A DNA stretch of 64,000 nt from Aradus depressus (taxonomy: Eukaryota > Arthropoda > Insecta > Hemiptera > Aradidae). Positions 50,001-57,946 of the stretch are shown one piece after another; position 1 is the stretch's first letter; each line of letters starts with the position of its first letter. A model generated the notes under the pieces. It ran no database searches. It had not been told where the DNA came from and worked only from the letters and a program-made list of their open reading frames with translations. The stretch spans positions 11,222,001-11,286,000 of the forward strand of contig OY759214.1 of assembly GCA_963662175.1 (NCBI GenBank). The letters run 5' to 3'. The translations under genes and the position numbers were made by a program.

Positions 50001-53000
50001 GAGGGCATTGCAGTGGTCGAAGAAGATCGTCGACAGCAAGAGGTAGGACCGAGGGACGTGGACGTTGAAGCCCTGTTCCGCGTGAACGACATGGTGCTGG
50101 GTGTAGGTCAGAAAGAGGGTGTCGTACGGCTTCTTCGGGATTACGTCGACATATACTCTCTGGGTTCCACGGACATGGGTCTGACTACGTTGGTGCAGCA
50201 CAAGATTGTGACCGAGGGCGCCGCGCCGATCAGGCAGCCGGTGCGCAGGATCCCGTACCAGCGGCGGCAGGAAGTTAGGCGGCTAATGTCAGAAATGTTA
50301 GAGCAAGATGTTATCGAGCCATCCAAGTCCCCGTGGGCCAGCCCGATTGTTCTGGTCTCCAAGAAGGATGGGAGCATCAGATTTTGCGTAGACTACCGTA
50401 AGCTAAACGACGTCACGAAAAAGGATGCATACCCCCTCCCACGGATCGACGATATTCTTGACAATTTAACGGGTGCAAAATATTTTTCGTCATTAGACCT
50501 CGCGGCAGGCTACTGGCAGGTAGGTGTGGAGGAAACTGACCGAGAGAAAACAGCGTTTGTGACCACAGAGGGCCTGTATCAGTTCAGGGTTTTGCCGTTC
50601 GGGCTTTGTAATGCACCTGGCACATTTCAGAGGCTCATGGACTTGGTACTGGGAGGGCTGAAGTGGACCACTGCCATGGTCTACCTTGACGATATCGTTG
50701 TGTGGAGCGCCACTGTGGAAGAACACCTAGCCAGACTACGCGAAGTGTTTGAAAGGATTCGACATGCAGGTCTTAAGTTGAAGCCCCGCAAGTGTCAAAT
50801 CCTCCGTCGGCAGATTTCTTTTCTGGGACATGTCGTGTCGGCTGAGGGTGTCGCCACAGACCCGGGAAAGATTGAAGCAGTGCGCAACTGGCCCGTTCCT
50901 ACGAACATGAGTGCTCTGCGGTCTTTCCTTGGGTTTGCTGCGTACTATAGGCGCTTCGTGAACAACTTTGCCGAGCTGGCATCGCCTTTATATGGGGCCG
51001 TCAAAAAGGGAAGCAAGTTGCAGTTTGGGCCAGAGCTGCAGCAATATTTTCAAGAACTGAAGACCGCATTGACATCCGCCCCTGTTTTAGGTTTTCCGCA
51101 AGCTAAAGGAGCATTTGTGGTCGATTGTGACGCCAGTGACTTAGGCCTAGGGGCAGTCTTGAGTCAAGTGCAAGACGGAGTAGAGAAGGTCTTGGGATAT
51201 GCTAGCCGAGCCCTGTCGAAGGCGGAACGTCACTATTGCACCACACGCAAAGAAATGCTGGCCTTGGTGTTTGGAGTGCGGCACTTTCGATTTTACTTGT
51301 ATGGACAGAAGTTCACCGTCCGGACGGATCATAATTCCCTTAAATGGCTGCGATCGTTTAAGGAACCGGAGGGACAGGTCGCTCGGTGGCTCGAATTACT
51401 TTCGCCCTATGATTTTGACGTCATCCACCGTCCTGGTAAACTACACGGGAACGCTGATGGACTATCCCGATCATGTGCGCAGTGTCAGGGAAAGAAAAGA
51501 TCAAGAAAGATCGCCGGTAGCGAAGATGAAGCGGAGCTCGAAGAGGAAATAGATGAACGGTCCACTGAGGAGAACACAGTGGCCGGCGAGTGGCTGGGAG
51601 CTGTGGTGTCAGATGACACTTTGTCGAAGGCCCAGGAGAACGACCCGTTGCTTGGCACGGTGCTCCAGTGGATTGCACAGGGAGCCCGGCCACCTTTTGG
51701 CGAAGTCAAAGGAAAGAATCCAAAATTAATCAGCTTGTGGACGCAATGGAGTCGGCTAGAGAAGCGTGAAGGCTTGCTTGTGAGGAGATGGGACGAGGAA
51801 ATGAAACCCTCGCGACATCAGCTGGTGCTCCCTCAGACGCTAGTGGAAACGGTGTTGGAGGGTCTTCATGATAGCCCCGCGGGGGGAGCGCATCTAGGGA
51901 TCACAAGGACGCTGTGCAAGGTAAGAAATCGGTACTACTGGCCAGGTCACCGAAAGGATGTTGAGGCATGGGTGAGTGCTTGTCCGGGGTGCGGAGCAAA
52001 GAAAGGGGCACGGAGAAGGGCGCCAATGCAAAGAGTCGTGACCGTCTTCCCGTTCCAGAGGGTGGCCGTCGACATCCTGGGGCCGCTACCGCGAACACGT
52101 GGTGACAACAGGTACATCCTGGTGGCGGCCGACTACTTTACGAAGTGGGTGAAAGCCTACCCGCTGAAAAACATTGAAAGCGAGACGGTGGCGAACACCC
52201 TCATTCAGGAGTTCTTTACTCGCTATGGGGCTCCCTACGAGCTGCATACAGACCAGGGCCGCCAGTTTGAATCTCGCCTCTTCTCCGAGCTGGCAGCCAA
52301 GCTGGGAATAAAGAAGACCCGCACCACCCCCTATCACCCGGAGTCGGATGGCATAGTTGAAAGATTCAACAGGACGTTATGCAGCATGCTCAGCCATTAC
52401 GCCAGAGATCGGCAAGACAATTGGGATCAATTTCTACCGCAGGTGATGATGGCGTACCGGTCGAGCAGACATGAGACGACCGGTCTTACACCCTATGCCC
52501 TGTTCGGTCGGGAAGTTAGGCTGCCCATTGACATAATGTACGGGCAGCCTGAAGACGAGACTACACTCGACGATTTTGTGTCGCGACGAGTCCAGCGGAT
52601 GGAAGAAGCTTTCCAGTTCGTACGGGAAGTGCAAAAGAAAGAGCAAGAGGTCCAGAAAGATTACTACGACCAGAGGAGCATGGAGAGCCATCTTCAGGAA
52701 GGGGACAAGGTATGGTTGTGGAGTCCTTTTGTGGGCAGAGGTCGGACTCCCAAGCTGCACCGACCCTGGGCGGGACCGTATAATATTTTAAAAAAGTTGT
52801 CCGATGTCACATTCCGAATCCAGGCTCAGGAGGGACGACGGAAGCGACTCGTGGTACATGCCAACCGGCTGAAGGTGTACAGAGCTTCACCTCGGGTCCC
52901 ACCTCAGCCTCCCCGGGGAGGGGAAGAGTGTAGCGGCCTGGCCGCTAGTATTGTTGTAAACATTTGATAAAATTGATTGTTGATAAAAAGGCTCTCAGTT

Positions 53001-54582
53001 GAAAATATAAAATCTAAAAAATACATAGAAAATCTTGTTGAAAATAAAGTGGAGTTATTTGGTATATATATAAACCCGAGAACGCTACATATTGTTTAAA
53101 TAGCTATTTAATTCTAATTAAACGAACTTATTTTTATATTTAAGCTCGTTATTTTACGAGGCATAAATAAAAATATAAGTATAAATAAAAAAATAAAAAA
53201 AACTGCACATATTTTCGTGAAAGCGTGTCAAGGCAAGCCTGAAATAAACTATTTTATTTTTGTTTTTCTGTTTATTTTCTTTCACAATCAATTTTTCTTG
53301 TTTATTTAGCTACCAGTATGGTTCATGGTTGTATCATTTCTCGCCTTGACCGAAATTTCAAGAATCAATTTGATTGGATGGTAGTTAAGTTATGCGATTT
53401 ACGCTTAATCTACCCTCTCAAAAATATTGTATTCGTTTGTTATTTATTAAAGATTTTTGTCAATTATTTGTGTTTTTCAAAAACAAATGGACATGAGCCC
53501 GACTCTACCATGGGAGTTCTAAATTTTTATTCATCCAGGATAGGAGTACTACCTGACATTGTACAGGCTCGGGGCCATCGCTTAACGTCCCATCCTAAGG
53601 ACGGCGTGCTCAAGGTTTTTTCACCTCCCAGATAAAAAACCTAAGATTCTCGGCCGAGTTTCGAACCCGCGATCTTGAGCTTAGCTAGCAAGTAGCTGCC
53701 TATATATATATATATAAAATGTCATCGGATATCATACTCGTATTCTAAATTGAAGCTGAGATTGTCTGCATCATCAATCCAACCTTTCACGACTTTAACC
53801 CCATGTGGGATTGTTAAGATGTCACATCTACTACTTAAAGTATGCTGAACCATTTCTCCTTCGCAAGATATAACCTCATATCTCTAGAACAATAAATTAT
53901 GATATTTTTTAAAGAAAATATTCTTTAATTTAAATCCAAACTTTTAAAATGTTACAAAGTGCTTTGTACACCATAGTAATTTTTACTATGCATTGGCATA
54001 ATTGTAACGCCCATCTAGAAGTAACAAAAGAAACTGAGTAAATAAACAGAGAAATAGGAATGGTGAATCACCGGCAATGTACTTCCCCAGAACGAATCAA
54101 TCTATTAAGTTTTTGCTCTCCCTCCAAAACCAATCCACCGTTTTAGCTAAAAAAAACAATAGATGACTTCCATAGATTTCTGAATTCTCACAATAAATCC
54201 GAAGCCCTTAGGTTCTACCTTCCAGATGAAAAAAACCTTGAGCCGCTCGTCCTTCGGGTCAGGAACTCGGTTGCCTTATTAGACACAATTTAGGACTCCC
54301 ACAGTAGAATCAGGCTCATATGTCCATCAGAGTGACAGAAGAGCGCTCTGCTAGTAGCGTAGAGAGACATAATAACTATTTGCTTATTTTTTTTTTTTTC
54401 AGAATTGCCAAGATACGAGATCCTTGAACCCTGGGAGCAGCGCAGCCGTCAAATTGAGCAGGTTTTTTGACAAAGTGATAGAAATGCGGTTTCATCGACT
54501 GCCCGCCTTCAGTCCTTCCAACCCAGACAAAAGACGATCTTTTCCTGTGTCACCTCCCGTCCCAAAAATATATCATGATTGA
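38070..54582 (+). CDS. RABL3: RABL3 orthologue (Rab-like small GTPase), 5 exons
   Basis: Exons 38070-38115, 38734-38943, 39799-39944, 42576-42689 and 54403-54582 join with agreeing phases and GT..AG sites to 696 nt, i.e. 231 residues plus stop; the human protein is about 236. P-loop GDSGVGKS at 13-20 (split by intron 1), G3 box WDVGG at 65-69 with no catalytic Gln after it, GTKVD at 141-145, and the RABL3-typical [19 protein letters not shown] near the C-terminus. As in other RABL3 proteins there is no C-terminal prenylation Cys (it ends KIYHD). Family knowledge links RABL3 to binding of prenylation chaperones and cell proliferation. The last intron is 11.7 kb because of inserted repeats. AATAAA lies about 17 bp after the stop. 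Confidence 0.95.
39241..39333. repeat. Long perfect palindrome, 46-bp arms
   Basis: AATAAAACAAACTTATTTTT through CTAAAGA is followed after a single G by its complement, with one mismatch in 46. It lies in intron 2 of RABL3. No target duplication was identified. Confidence 0.95.
40008..40130 (+). repeat. Module-repeat element, copy 13 (left end only)
   Basis: ACGTATAGGGGAAGTTATAT, 'cagtcagaaattcaatgttg', GATTTTCAATGGAATG and CCAAAAATGAGAAAAAAAAG match the region right after the hairpin. Confidence 0.7.
40453..40754 (-). mobile_element. tRNA-derived SINE, 5'-truncated, 13-bp target site duplication
   Basis: Flanked by GTAAAACATTATA at 40440-40452 and 40755-40767. On the minus strand it starts inside the head (TCAAGGTCGTGGGTTCGTAG) and ends CATAAAACCTAACCTAACC. 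Nearly identical to the copy at 15359, so both are young. The A box is missing. Confidence 0.95.
41225..42470 (+). repeat. Module-repeat element, copy 14, split by a LINE
   Basis: Left part: GTGTCTGTGGACACGATAAC then 'tcccattagagtgaacgtat' up to CCATGAGGAC. After the LINE insertion it resumes at the second CCATGAGGAC with 'caattttcagccaaatcggt', further modules, and the right end CTGGGGAAGCACATTGCCGG then TGATTCACCGAC. Confidence 0.88.
41322..42088 (+). pseudogene. 5'-truncated LINE with RNase H domain, 10-bp target duplication
   Basis: Flanked by CCATGAGGAC at 41312-41321 and 42089-42098 and ending in an A-rich tail. The frame from 41345 to 41749 encodes an RNase H part: [12 protein letters not shown] and [20 protein letters not shown] (GH..I..NE..D motif). 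After a frame break, [14 protein letters not shown] matches the typical C...E...H....C motif downstream. It differs from the jockey element at 57661, which has no RNase H, so it belongs to an I/R1-like or other group. Confidence 0.85.
42800..42972 (-). mobile_element. tRNA-derived SINE with internal deletion
   Basis: 'gcctactaccagagcgctct', 'gtggacatgaaaccgactgt', 'aaattttgcctaccctaaat', then CATCGCTTACCACTGAGCTA and CCGGCGCCCTC. The region holding the B box is deleted and the A box complement is kept. Confidence 0.85.
43280..43780 (+). pseudogene. Decayed jockey-like LINE, 3' end
   Basis: Frame pieces [32 protein letters not shown] and the end [17 protein letters not shown] match LNRRSKLDM..KRNCYTYLLRPL, IKRIQAFQSKTLR and RRLKRRWNRDLLPP of the intact ORF2. 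The 3' UTR-like stretch ends in AATAAACCGATAGAAAAAAA. Confidence 0.8.
43850..44000 (+). pseudogene. Second jockey-like ORF2 fragment
   Basis: Encodes [17 protein letters not shown], matching FQSKTLRLITQCPPY of the intact ORF2, followed by degraded sequence. It immediately follows the 3' end of the previous LINE relic and precedes the 56-bp array. Confidence 0.6.
44001..44404. other. Segment between LINE fragment and satellite
   Basis: No clear coding or repeat signal. Possibly badly decayed LINE sequence, since both neighbours are ORF2 derived. Confidence 0.3.
44405..47665 (+). repeat. Satellite array, 56-bp unit, about 58 copies
   Basis: The unit reads GTGCCCACACTGTTTCAATC, 'ataacattacatcacgacct', GAACATACCTCACACA. 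Copies differ at a few sites only (CCTGAAC/CCTCAAC, CACACAGTG/CACATAGTG, CCCACAC/CCCTCAC), and variants cluster in neighbours. One irregular junction with a partial unit lies near 46910-46925. The unit is not a multiple of 3, so it is not a protein repeat. It resembles part of a LINE ORF2 read in two frames (see findings). It lies in the last intron of RABL3. Confidence 0.97.
47666..47945 (+). pseudogene. Jockey-like ORF2 C-terminus continuing from the satellite
   Basis: The last unit gives LHHDLNIP and runs on as [20 protein letters not shown], matching the ORF2 pattern LHNDLMIHTVPDTIQTIYIR..RKLYTHANP. The end [15 protein letters not shown] matches RRLKRRWNRDLLPP. So the array's right edge is the rest of a LINE ORF2 of the same subfamily as the relic at 43280. 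Confidence 0.8.
47971..48148 (+). mobile_element. Possible second SINE type with tRNA-like head
   Basis: Contains a good B box GGTTCGAATCC (48028-48038) preceded by GGGGGCAAGAGCATAGGGCT, and followed by 'ccctcccggggatatggatg', TCGTAAATAACTAGATAGAT and an A-rich end. A poor A box and only one copy in the window limit the call. Confidence 0.45.
48185..48345 (+). repeat. 5' LTR of the gypsy element
   Basis: 161 bp. Contains an inverted repeat AGCGGCCTGGCCGCT right after the TG end and a TATA-like TATATATATAAA at about 48320. The 6-bp terminal inverted repeat is TGTAGC/GCTACA. Confidence 0.95.
48348..48365 (+). other. Primer binding site, tRNA-Leu
   Basis: TGGTGGCAGCGGTGGGAT, two bases after the LTR, complements the 3' end ATCCCACCGCTGCCA plus CCA of eukaryotic tRNA-Leu (UAG/AAG type, recalled from memory). 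Confidence 0.8.
48389..49294 (+). CDS. gag: Gypsy gag
   Basis: From ATG 48389 the frame encodes 301 residues. A retrotransposon gag core region ([17 protein letters not shown] ... [18 protein letters not shown]) is followed by a coiled region near [16 protein letters not shown] and one CCHC knuckle [14 protein letters not shown] close to the C-terminus. The frame stays open upstream into the LTR, but the first good ATG is 48389. The stop TGA at 49292 directly follows the slippery string GGGAAAC (49285-49291). Confidence 0.9.
   Translation: MPRRARQATRGADGLSEAMGDHDGASGDGAQSFVRPVVQPRAYTEESETWGEYLQYFDTVSRLNNWTGEGKALFLGAYITGKARSIYNSLPEAVRSDFDLCCREIGSHLEPEELRELRKDAFRRRRQEKAETLSQFATGLKMFYARAYPYREGPEKQEALKDQFLSGLRNKETRLHTALTRPSSLDSALRRALVVESTCALYGPPSDVAGIRGEWQEQGGGVVEGAAATVSTDQVPLRNFIQDQKAQILAQGAQLAELTKAVSKLTARVDAGNRQPRGVHRCLTCWSCGKEGHVKASCPGN
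49285..49291 (+). promoter_or_regulatory. Slippery heptamer for -1 frameshifting, gag to protease
   Basis: G GGA AAC in the gag frame, immediately before the gag stop. It fits X XXY YYZ, and the -1 frame beyond it encodes the protease without a stop. GGGAAAC is a slippery site in known retroviruses. A downstream structure was not worked out. Confidence 0.75.
49291..49644 (+). CDS. Gypsy aspartic protease, frame broken at its C-terminus
   Basis: Entered from gag by the -1 shift. Active site [11 protein letters not shown] followed by LNCAQRLGL. The family's closing motif (I-L-G-x-D-F-L) is split: the protease frame reads FDVNWVLIF and stops at 49642-49644, while LGVDFLREH is in the next frame starting at 49626. 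No slippery heptamer lies in the overlap, so one base has probably been lost near 49624, or the base call is wrong. Confidence 0.8.
   Translation: MKGATNEGQLVVCKHLAPAVSDSTRLRGNCVDIEIHGRRIVALVDTGATVSMLSLNCAQRLGLRLQEQPRCRLTAANGEEIQTAGFIDAQLKMGGATYEHRCIVGDIRFDVNWVLIF
49626..52967 (+). CDS. pol: Gypsy pol: end of protease, RT, RNase H, integrase
   Basis: An open frame of 1,113 codons with no internal stop. RT has [20 protein letters not shown] and active site YLDD (about residue 354); RNase H has [13 protein letters not shown] and TDHNSLKWL; integrase has the HHCC zinc finger ([11 protein letters not shown] ... CPGCGAKKG), the DDE residues in [16 protein letters not shown] and SDGIVERFN, and a GPY/F module ([19 protein letters not shown]). 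The first residues belong to the protease and the frame has no usable ATG, so it should be expressed as part of a gag-pol product. The last 13 codons and the stop lie inside the 3' LTR. Confidence 0.93.
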   Translation: MGVDFLREHNARLSFKEDLLEMKNNRVPLRAVGVHLGRNLDVVLGETVTVPGHHEIIITAPLSVEEGREVVFEPRKRTEKKTGIRLARVAAVMRKGEIPLRLLNPCSEEKILYAKTCLGQVEVTLEGIAVVEEDRRQQEVGPRDVDVEALFRVNDMVLGVGQKEGVVRLLRDYVDIYSLGSTDMGLTTLVQHKIVTEGAAPIRQPVRRIPYQRRQEVRRLMSEMLEQDVIEPSKSPWASPIVLVSKKDGSIRFCVDYRKLNDVTKKDAYPLPRIDDILDNLTGAKYFSSLDLAAGYWQVGVEETDREKTAFVTTEGLYQFRVLPFGLCNAPGTFQRLMDLVLGGLKWTTAMVYLDDIVVWSATVEEHLARLREVFERIRHAGLKLKPRKCQILRRQISFLGHVVSAEGVATDPGKIEAVRNWPVPTNMSALRSFLGFAAYYRRFVNNFAELASPLYGAVKKGSKLQFGPELQQYFQELKTALTSAPVLGFPQAKGAFVVDCDASDLGLGAVLSQVQDGVEKVLGYASRALSKAERHYCTTRKEMLALVFGVRHFRFYLYGQKFTVRTDHNSLKWLRSFKEPEGQVARWLELLSPYDFDVIHRPGKLHGNADGLSRSCAQCQGKKRSRKIAGSEDEAELEEEIDERSTEENTVAGEWLGAVVSDDTLSKAQENDPLLGTVLQWIAQGARPPFGEVKGKNPKLISLWTQWSRLEKREGLLVRRWDEEMKPSRHQLVLPQTLVETVLEGLHDSPAGGAHLGITRTLCKVRNRYYWPGHRKDVEAWVSACPGCGAKKGARRRAPMQRVVTVFPFQRVAVDILGPLPRTRGDNRYILVAADYFTKWVKAYPLKNIESETVANTLIQEFFTRYGAPYELHTDQGRQFESRLFSELAAKLGIKKTRTTPYHPESDGIVERFNRTLCSMLSHYARDRQDNWDQFLPQVMMAYRSSRHETTGLTPYALFGREVRLPIDIMYGQPEDETTLDDFVSRRVQRMEEAFQFVREVQKKEQEVQKDYYDQRSMESHLQEGDKVWLWSPFVGRGRTPKLHRPWAGPYNILKKLSDVTFRIQAQEGRRKRLVVHANRLKVYRASPRVPPQPPRGGEECSGLAASIVVNI
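52915..52928 (+). other. Polypurine tract of the gypsy element
   Basis: GGGGAGGGGAAGAG directly before the 3' LTR, the expected primer for plus-strand DNA. It overlaps the pol coding sequence. Confidence 0.85.
52929..53089 (+). repeat. 3' LTR of the gypsy element
   Basis: Identical to the 5' LTR over 161 bp by eye, and followed by the TATT duplication. Confidence 0.95.
53094..53488. other. RABL3 intron 4 segment, nothing recognised
   Basis: AT-rich sequence between the gypsy element and the next SINE. The short frame from 53318 shows no motif. Confidence 0.3.
53489..53695 (-). mobile_element. tRNA-derived SINE, tail-truncated
   Basis: 'ggacatgagcccgactctac', ACATTGTACAGGCTCGGGG, 'cgtcccatcctaaggacggc', 'cacctcccagataaaaaacc' and GAGTTTCGAACCCGCG. 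The 5' end beyond the B box is degraded and the 3' part is absent. A short (TA)n tract follows at 53701. Confidence 0.85.
53720..54055. other. RABL3 intron 4 segment, nothing recognised
   Basis: AT-rich, no assigned repeat. Confidence 0.3.
54058..54195 (-). repeat. Module-repeat element, copy 15 (right end only)
   Basis: 'ggtgaatcaccggcaatgta', CTTCCCCAGAACGAATCAAT, 'gctctccctccaaaaccaat' match the right end in minus orientation. Confidence 0.8.
54197..54360 (+). mobile_element. tRNA-derived SINE, body fragment
   Basis: 'ccgaagcccttaggttctac', 'cttccagatgaaaaaaacct', CGTCCTTCGG, 'tccatcagagtgacagaaga' and GCGCTCTGCTAGTAGC. The head and 3' end are missing. It ends about 40 bp before the last RABL3 exon. 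Confidence 0.75.
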
Positions 54583-54865
54583 TATTTAAATTTAAAAAAA
54601 ATAAATATTGTGAATATTTCAATTTAACCACCGTCTATTGAGTTACATTCTTATGAATTTCATTTTTAATTGTTGAGAATTTATTGAAATTTTGTATATA
54701 TGTTGATAATTGTTTTAGAAGTATTTTGTTTAATGCCCCAGAAAATTGTAAAAAATGTTAATAATCATTTAAATATTGTAAATAACTTTTACTTGATTAA
54801 ATAATTGCTGCATTAATATTTTTATAAATGTTTTTTTCTTTTCCTTTTTAGTATACTACTAGCAG

Positions 54866-55560
54866 TAATACCCGGCGTTGCCCGGGGAACTTTGACTTTT
54901 CTCTCAATATCTCCTATAAGGCTATTCAGTTCCTCGACAGTACATTCATGATGTTATAATTTTCAATTATTCATACGGAATAAGGCTTATAGTCCTTCAA
55001 CTGTAGTAACGCTAGCTTTGGAGCTAAAACTAATTTATTCAAAAATATTTCTCATTAATCGTTGCTATGGTTTTCGAGTTACAGAGATTGCGTGGGTGGA
55101 TGCTGGGATGGACCAGATATTGAGTACTAATACGCCTATAACCTTCCACAGACGATGACGAACAAATTAAAAAAAAAAATTAATCAAATCCATCAAGCCG
55201 TTCGTGAGTTATAGCGGTACAACGCACAGACATTTTCAGCTTTATATGAAGAGCTGAAATATATAACGGGCCAAGTGACAAAAATATACAATTTCCGTTT
55301 TTTCATTCAAAATGATCTATGAAACAACGCCAATTGCAATGTATAATGAGCTATGTAACTTTCGCTCTTTGTGTAGTTTCATTGCGTTCCCACAGATAGG
55401 GTTACTGCCAAGCTACATGGATGTAGCCTATAATAAAACTCATTTTTCTCGAAAACTATTTTTTGTCACATGGCCCATGATATATTTCAGCTCTTAGTTT
55501 CAGCCAGTACATATCATCATCATATATATTATATATGATGATATGTACTGGCTGAAACTC
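54866..55560 (+). repeat. Dispersed repeat with CCCGGCGTTGCCCGGG start, copy A
   Basis: Starts at 'agcagtaatacccggcgttg' with a GC-rich near-palindrome. The first ~245 bp match copy B at 63722 with about 97% identity. It continues with 'caagccgttcgtgagttata', GCGGTACAACGCACAGACAT and an end region with the 55497 hairpin. No coding frame. Superfamily not assigned. Confidence 0.75.
55497..55558. repeat. Inverted repeat, ~29-bp arms
   Basis: GTTTCAGCCAGTACATATCA to the centre is followed by the complement, ending GTACTGGCTGAAAC. The left arm has one extra ATC. Possibly the end of the repeat starting at 54866. Confidence 0.85.
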
Positions 55561-55849
55561 TTCTATTTTTTCAGCGCTTCGTAAATACATTCTGGCTTCT
55601 CGGAAATGCGACTTCAACGAAGTCCTTTTTTTAAAAAATGATTTACCGGATTTTGGGTGTCTCTGTTGATTTGTTTCTTCTCAGAAAACATTATAACTTG
55701 AAGGAAATAGCTAGTGGAAGTCCAAAGTTCCCGAAAAACGACATAAGTCCATGGTATATGATTGTACCATCAATCCATTTATGTACGTAAATTTAAATTT
55801 TTCGTAATTGTTGACTGCAAAACCAATGATATTTATTCGAGAAGGAAAA

Positions 55850-56075
55850 TTTCGTCGGTAAATCACCTCCGTCTAAAGCCAAGCTACCGTTTGGGCTAAA
55901 ACTCAATATTTGCCTGACATATAGTGGCTTCTGAATCCTTATACTAAATTTTGTTTTAATACATTCATTACATCGGCAGTTATTATGGTATTTGAGTCTT
56001 CTCTGGTCCCCCCCTCCCTTTCATATATTCTGCTGAAAATTAATATGTGTCGCCCTTAGAAATAAATTGATATAA
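55850..56075 (-). repeat. Module-repeat element, copy 16 (right part)
   Basis: 'gtaaatcacctccgtctaaa', 'taccgtttgggctaaaactc', 'catcggcagttattatgg' and 'gctgaaaattaatatgtgtc' in minus orientation. Confidence 0.75.
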
Positions 56076-56079
56076 CAAT

Positions 56080-57649
56080 AAAGTTGCATTAGTTGTATAA
56101 AGACGTGATTTCTTCTTCTTTCTCCTAACAATTTCTTATTGTCTTTTAAATTTTTTAACGAATCCATTAACATGTGATTAAACATGCGAGCCTCGTCATA
56201 GTGAACGGGTCTTTTTTTTTTTTTTACCCTTCAGATTCGCTGTTAACGAGTGTTCACGATAGTTGATAGTAAAACGTTCTATCATATTGTTACTAGAGTT
56301 TTCTAGGTGCTGGGATCACTATCCCCCAGACCACAGACGGTACCTTCATGTTCGCAGTTGGCACCCTAGTTTGGAGTCTGCTCCCTGTTGACTTCGACAC
56401 AAAGGTTCTCAAACATACATACTTCAGGTATCAACTATTATTAAGAAGGTAGATTGAGGGGCCAAGAATTCAACTATTTTAGTTCGGACAGGTATTTTTA
56501 CTTACGGAGAAGGAAAAAAATATAAAGGTCTCACCTTGAACATTAAACCCAAAACAAATAAAAGATTTTTTTTTTCTTTGTCTAAAATCTTAAGGACTTG
56601 AAGAGGAGAAATATTTGAGAAATAAAATTAATAAAATAAGAATTTATTTAATTAAATAGATTATACTTACAAAAAAATAGAATTAATATATAATGCAATA
56701 CATAATTGGTGAGCGAAAAATACTTTTATTACATATTCACAAGACAGTAACAATATCTAGTTATATATCAGATAACAAGTTAAGGGCGAGTTCCAATATT
56801 TATCGGTGAGAGCCATGAAGAATAAACGTTTAATGGTGACATATAAAAACATCCATGGATCGTGTTTATTTTTATTTATTTGTTGAATAATAATTAAGCG
56901 ACATAGCCATTAATGAAGTCTGGCATTTCATAATCACCAATCTTTAATGGAACTTGCCCTGTTTGTAAACTATATAACACCACATAAGTATTTAAAAAAC
57001 TATTCTATTTGGAAAATATATAAAAATATAAGTGAAATTGTCGTTACTTTGCTTATTAAGCTCTATAAATAATAGTTTATTTTTTAATAATAATTTTTAT
57101 TAATACAACACAAATTGTTACTAACTAAATACACCAATAAAGATAATAAAACACGTCACTAATTAATAAAAAAATATTGACGTGTAATAATATTCATTTT
57201 TACATGAGATAAATGATATTAGTTTCACTTACTGATTTTTAAAATAACATAATAAATATAAATTATCTATTTATGTTTCATGGAATGTATGTTTTATATC
57301 GCAAACTCAGAGGTATGCAGCCTCCAGCTCCAATTTTTTGAAAAATAATAACCCAAAAAACCATCAAATGTACAATAAGAAAAAAAAAGAACATTTTTGA
57401 TAATAATGGCAATAAGTATACATTTTTGTGGAACATCTATAATAATAATATAAGGGAATTTTACTGAAATGGTACGTTTTGAAGTAATGTCAGTATGCTT
57501 TTAAGGCTGCTATATATTCTTCGTTATTTTTTTTAAGCTTATCTGTTTATTTAAAAGTATGATGATTATATATTTTATAATGATTTTTTTTTTTTTTTTT
57601 TCAAAATTACTTTTGAAGTTAAGTATAGTTGGACTAATTTTTACAATAG
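56080..57649. other. Intergenic AT-rich DNA, nothing recognised
   Basis: About 1.6 kb with many A/T runs. No repeat family of this window, no coding frame with bias, and no RNA gene was recognised. Confidence 0.35.
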
Positions 57650-57660
57650 GATTTGAGGGC

Positions 57661-57946
57661 GAGAACAGCTGTGATATTGATATAGTAAACATCATTTTTT
57701 TTGTGCTCTTCAATATTTTTGTTAAAAAAGTATATTCTGTTAAATTTGTTTAAAATCTTATCTTACTTTTGGTTTGAGTTGTTTTGTTTTGTTTAAGAAC
57801 TTTTTCATAATGCAAGTCAAAACATCCTAAGCTAGCTGATTTTTATTTATTTATTTTTTTTTTAATTAATTTTTTTTTTTTATTATTATTTTCTTCTATT
57901 TCATTTAATAGCAACCATTGAAGAAAAGAAAGAAGTCAACAATGCT
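57661..57946 (+). other. 5' region of the jockey-type LINE
   Basis: About 285 bp, AT-rich with long T runs, unlike the GC-richer ORFs. It ends with a pyrimidine stretch and TTTAATAG (57911), which resembles a splice acceptor, then the open ORF1 frame. Its promoter was not identified. Confidence 0.5.

Larger units (their letters stand above)
48181..53093 (+). mobile_element. Ty3/gypsy LTR retrotransposon, near intact, identical LTRs
   Basis: LTRs at 48185-48345 and 52929-53089 (161 bp each) read as identical, start TGTAGC and end GCTACA. The 4-bp target duplication TATT is at 48181-48184 and 53090-53093. PBS 48348-48365 is complementary to the 3' end of tRNA-Leu, and the polypurine tract GGGGAGGGGAAGAG is at 52915-52928. 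Order: gag, protease, RT, RNase H, integrase with GPY/F module, no env. The internal region is clearly richer in G+C than the host DNA. It sits in the last intron of RABL3 in the same orientation as the gene. Confidence 0.96.

Noticed and set aside
48377..52760. Long antisense frames across the gypsy element
   Set aside because: They shadow the GC-rich gag and pol genes and show no domains.
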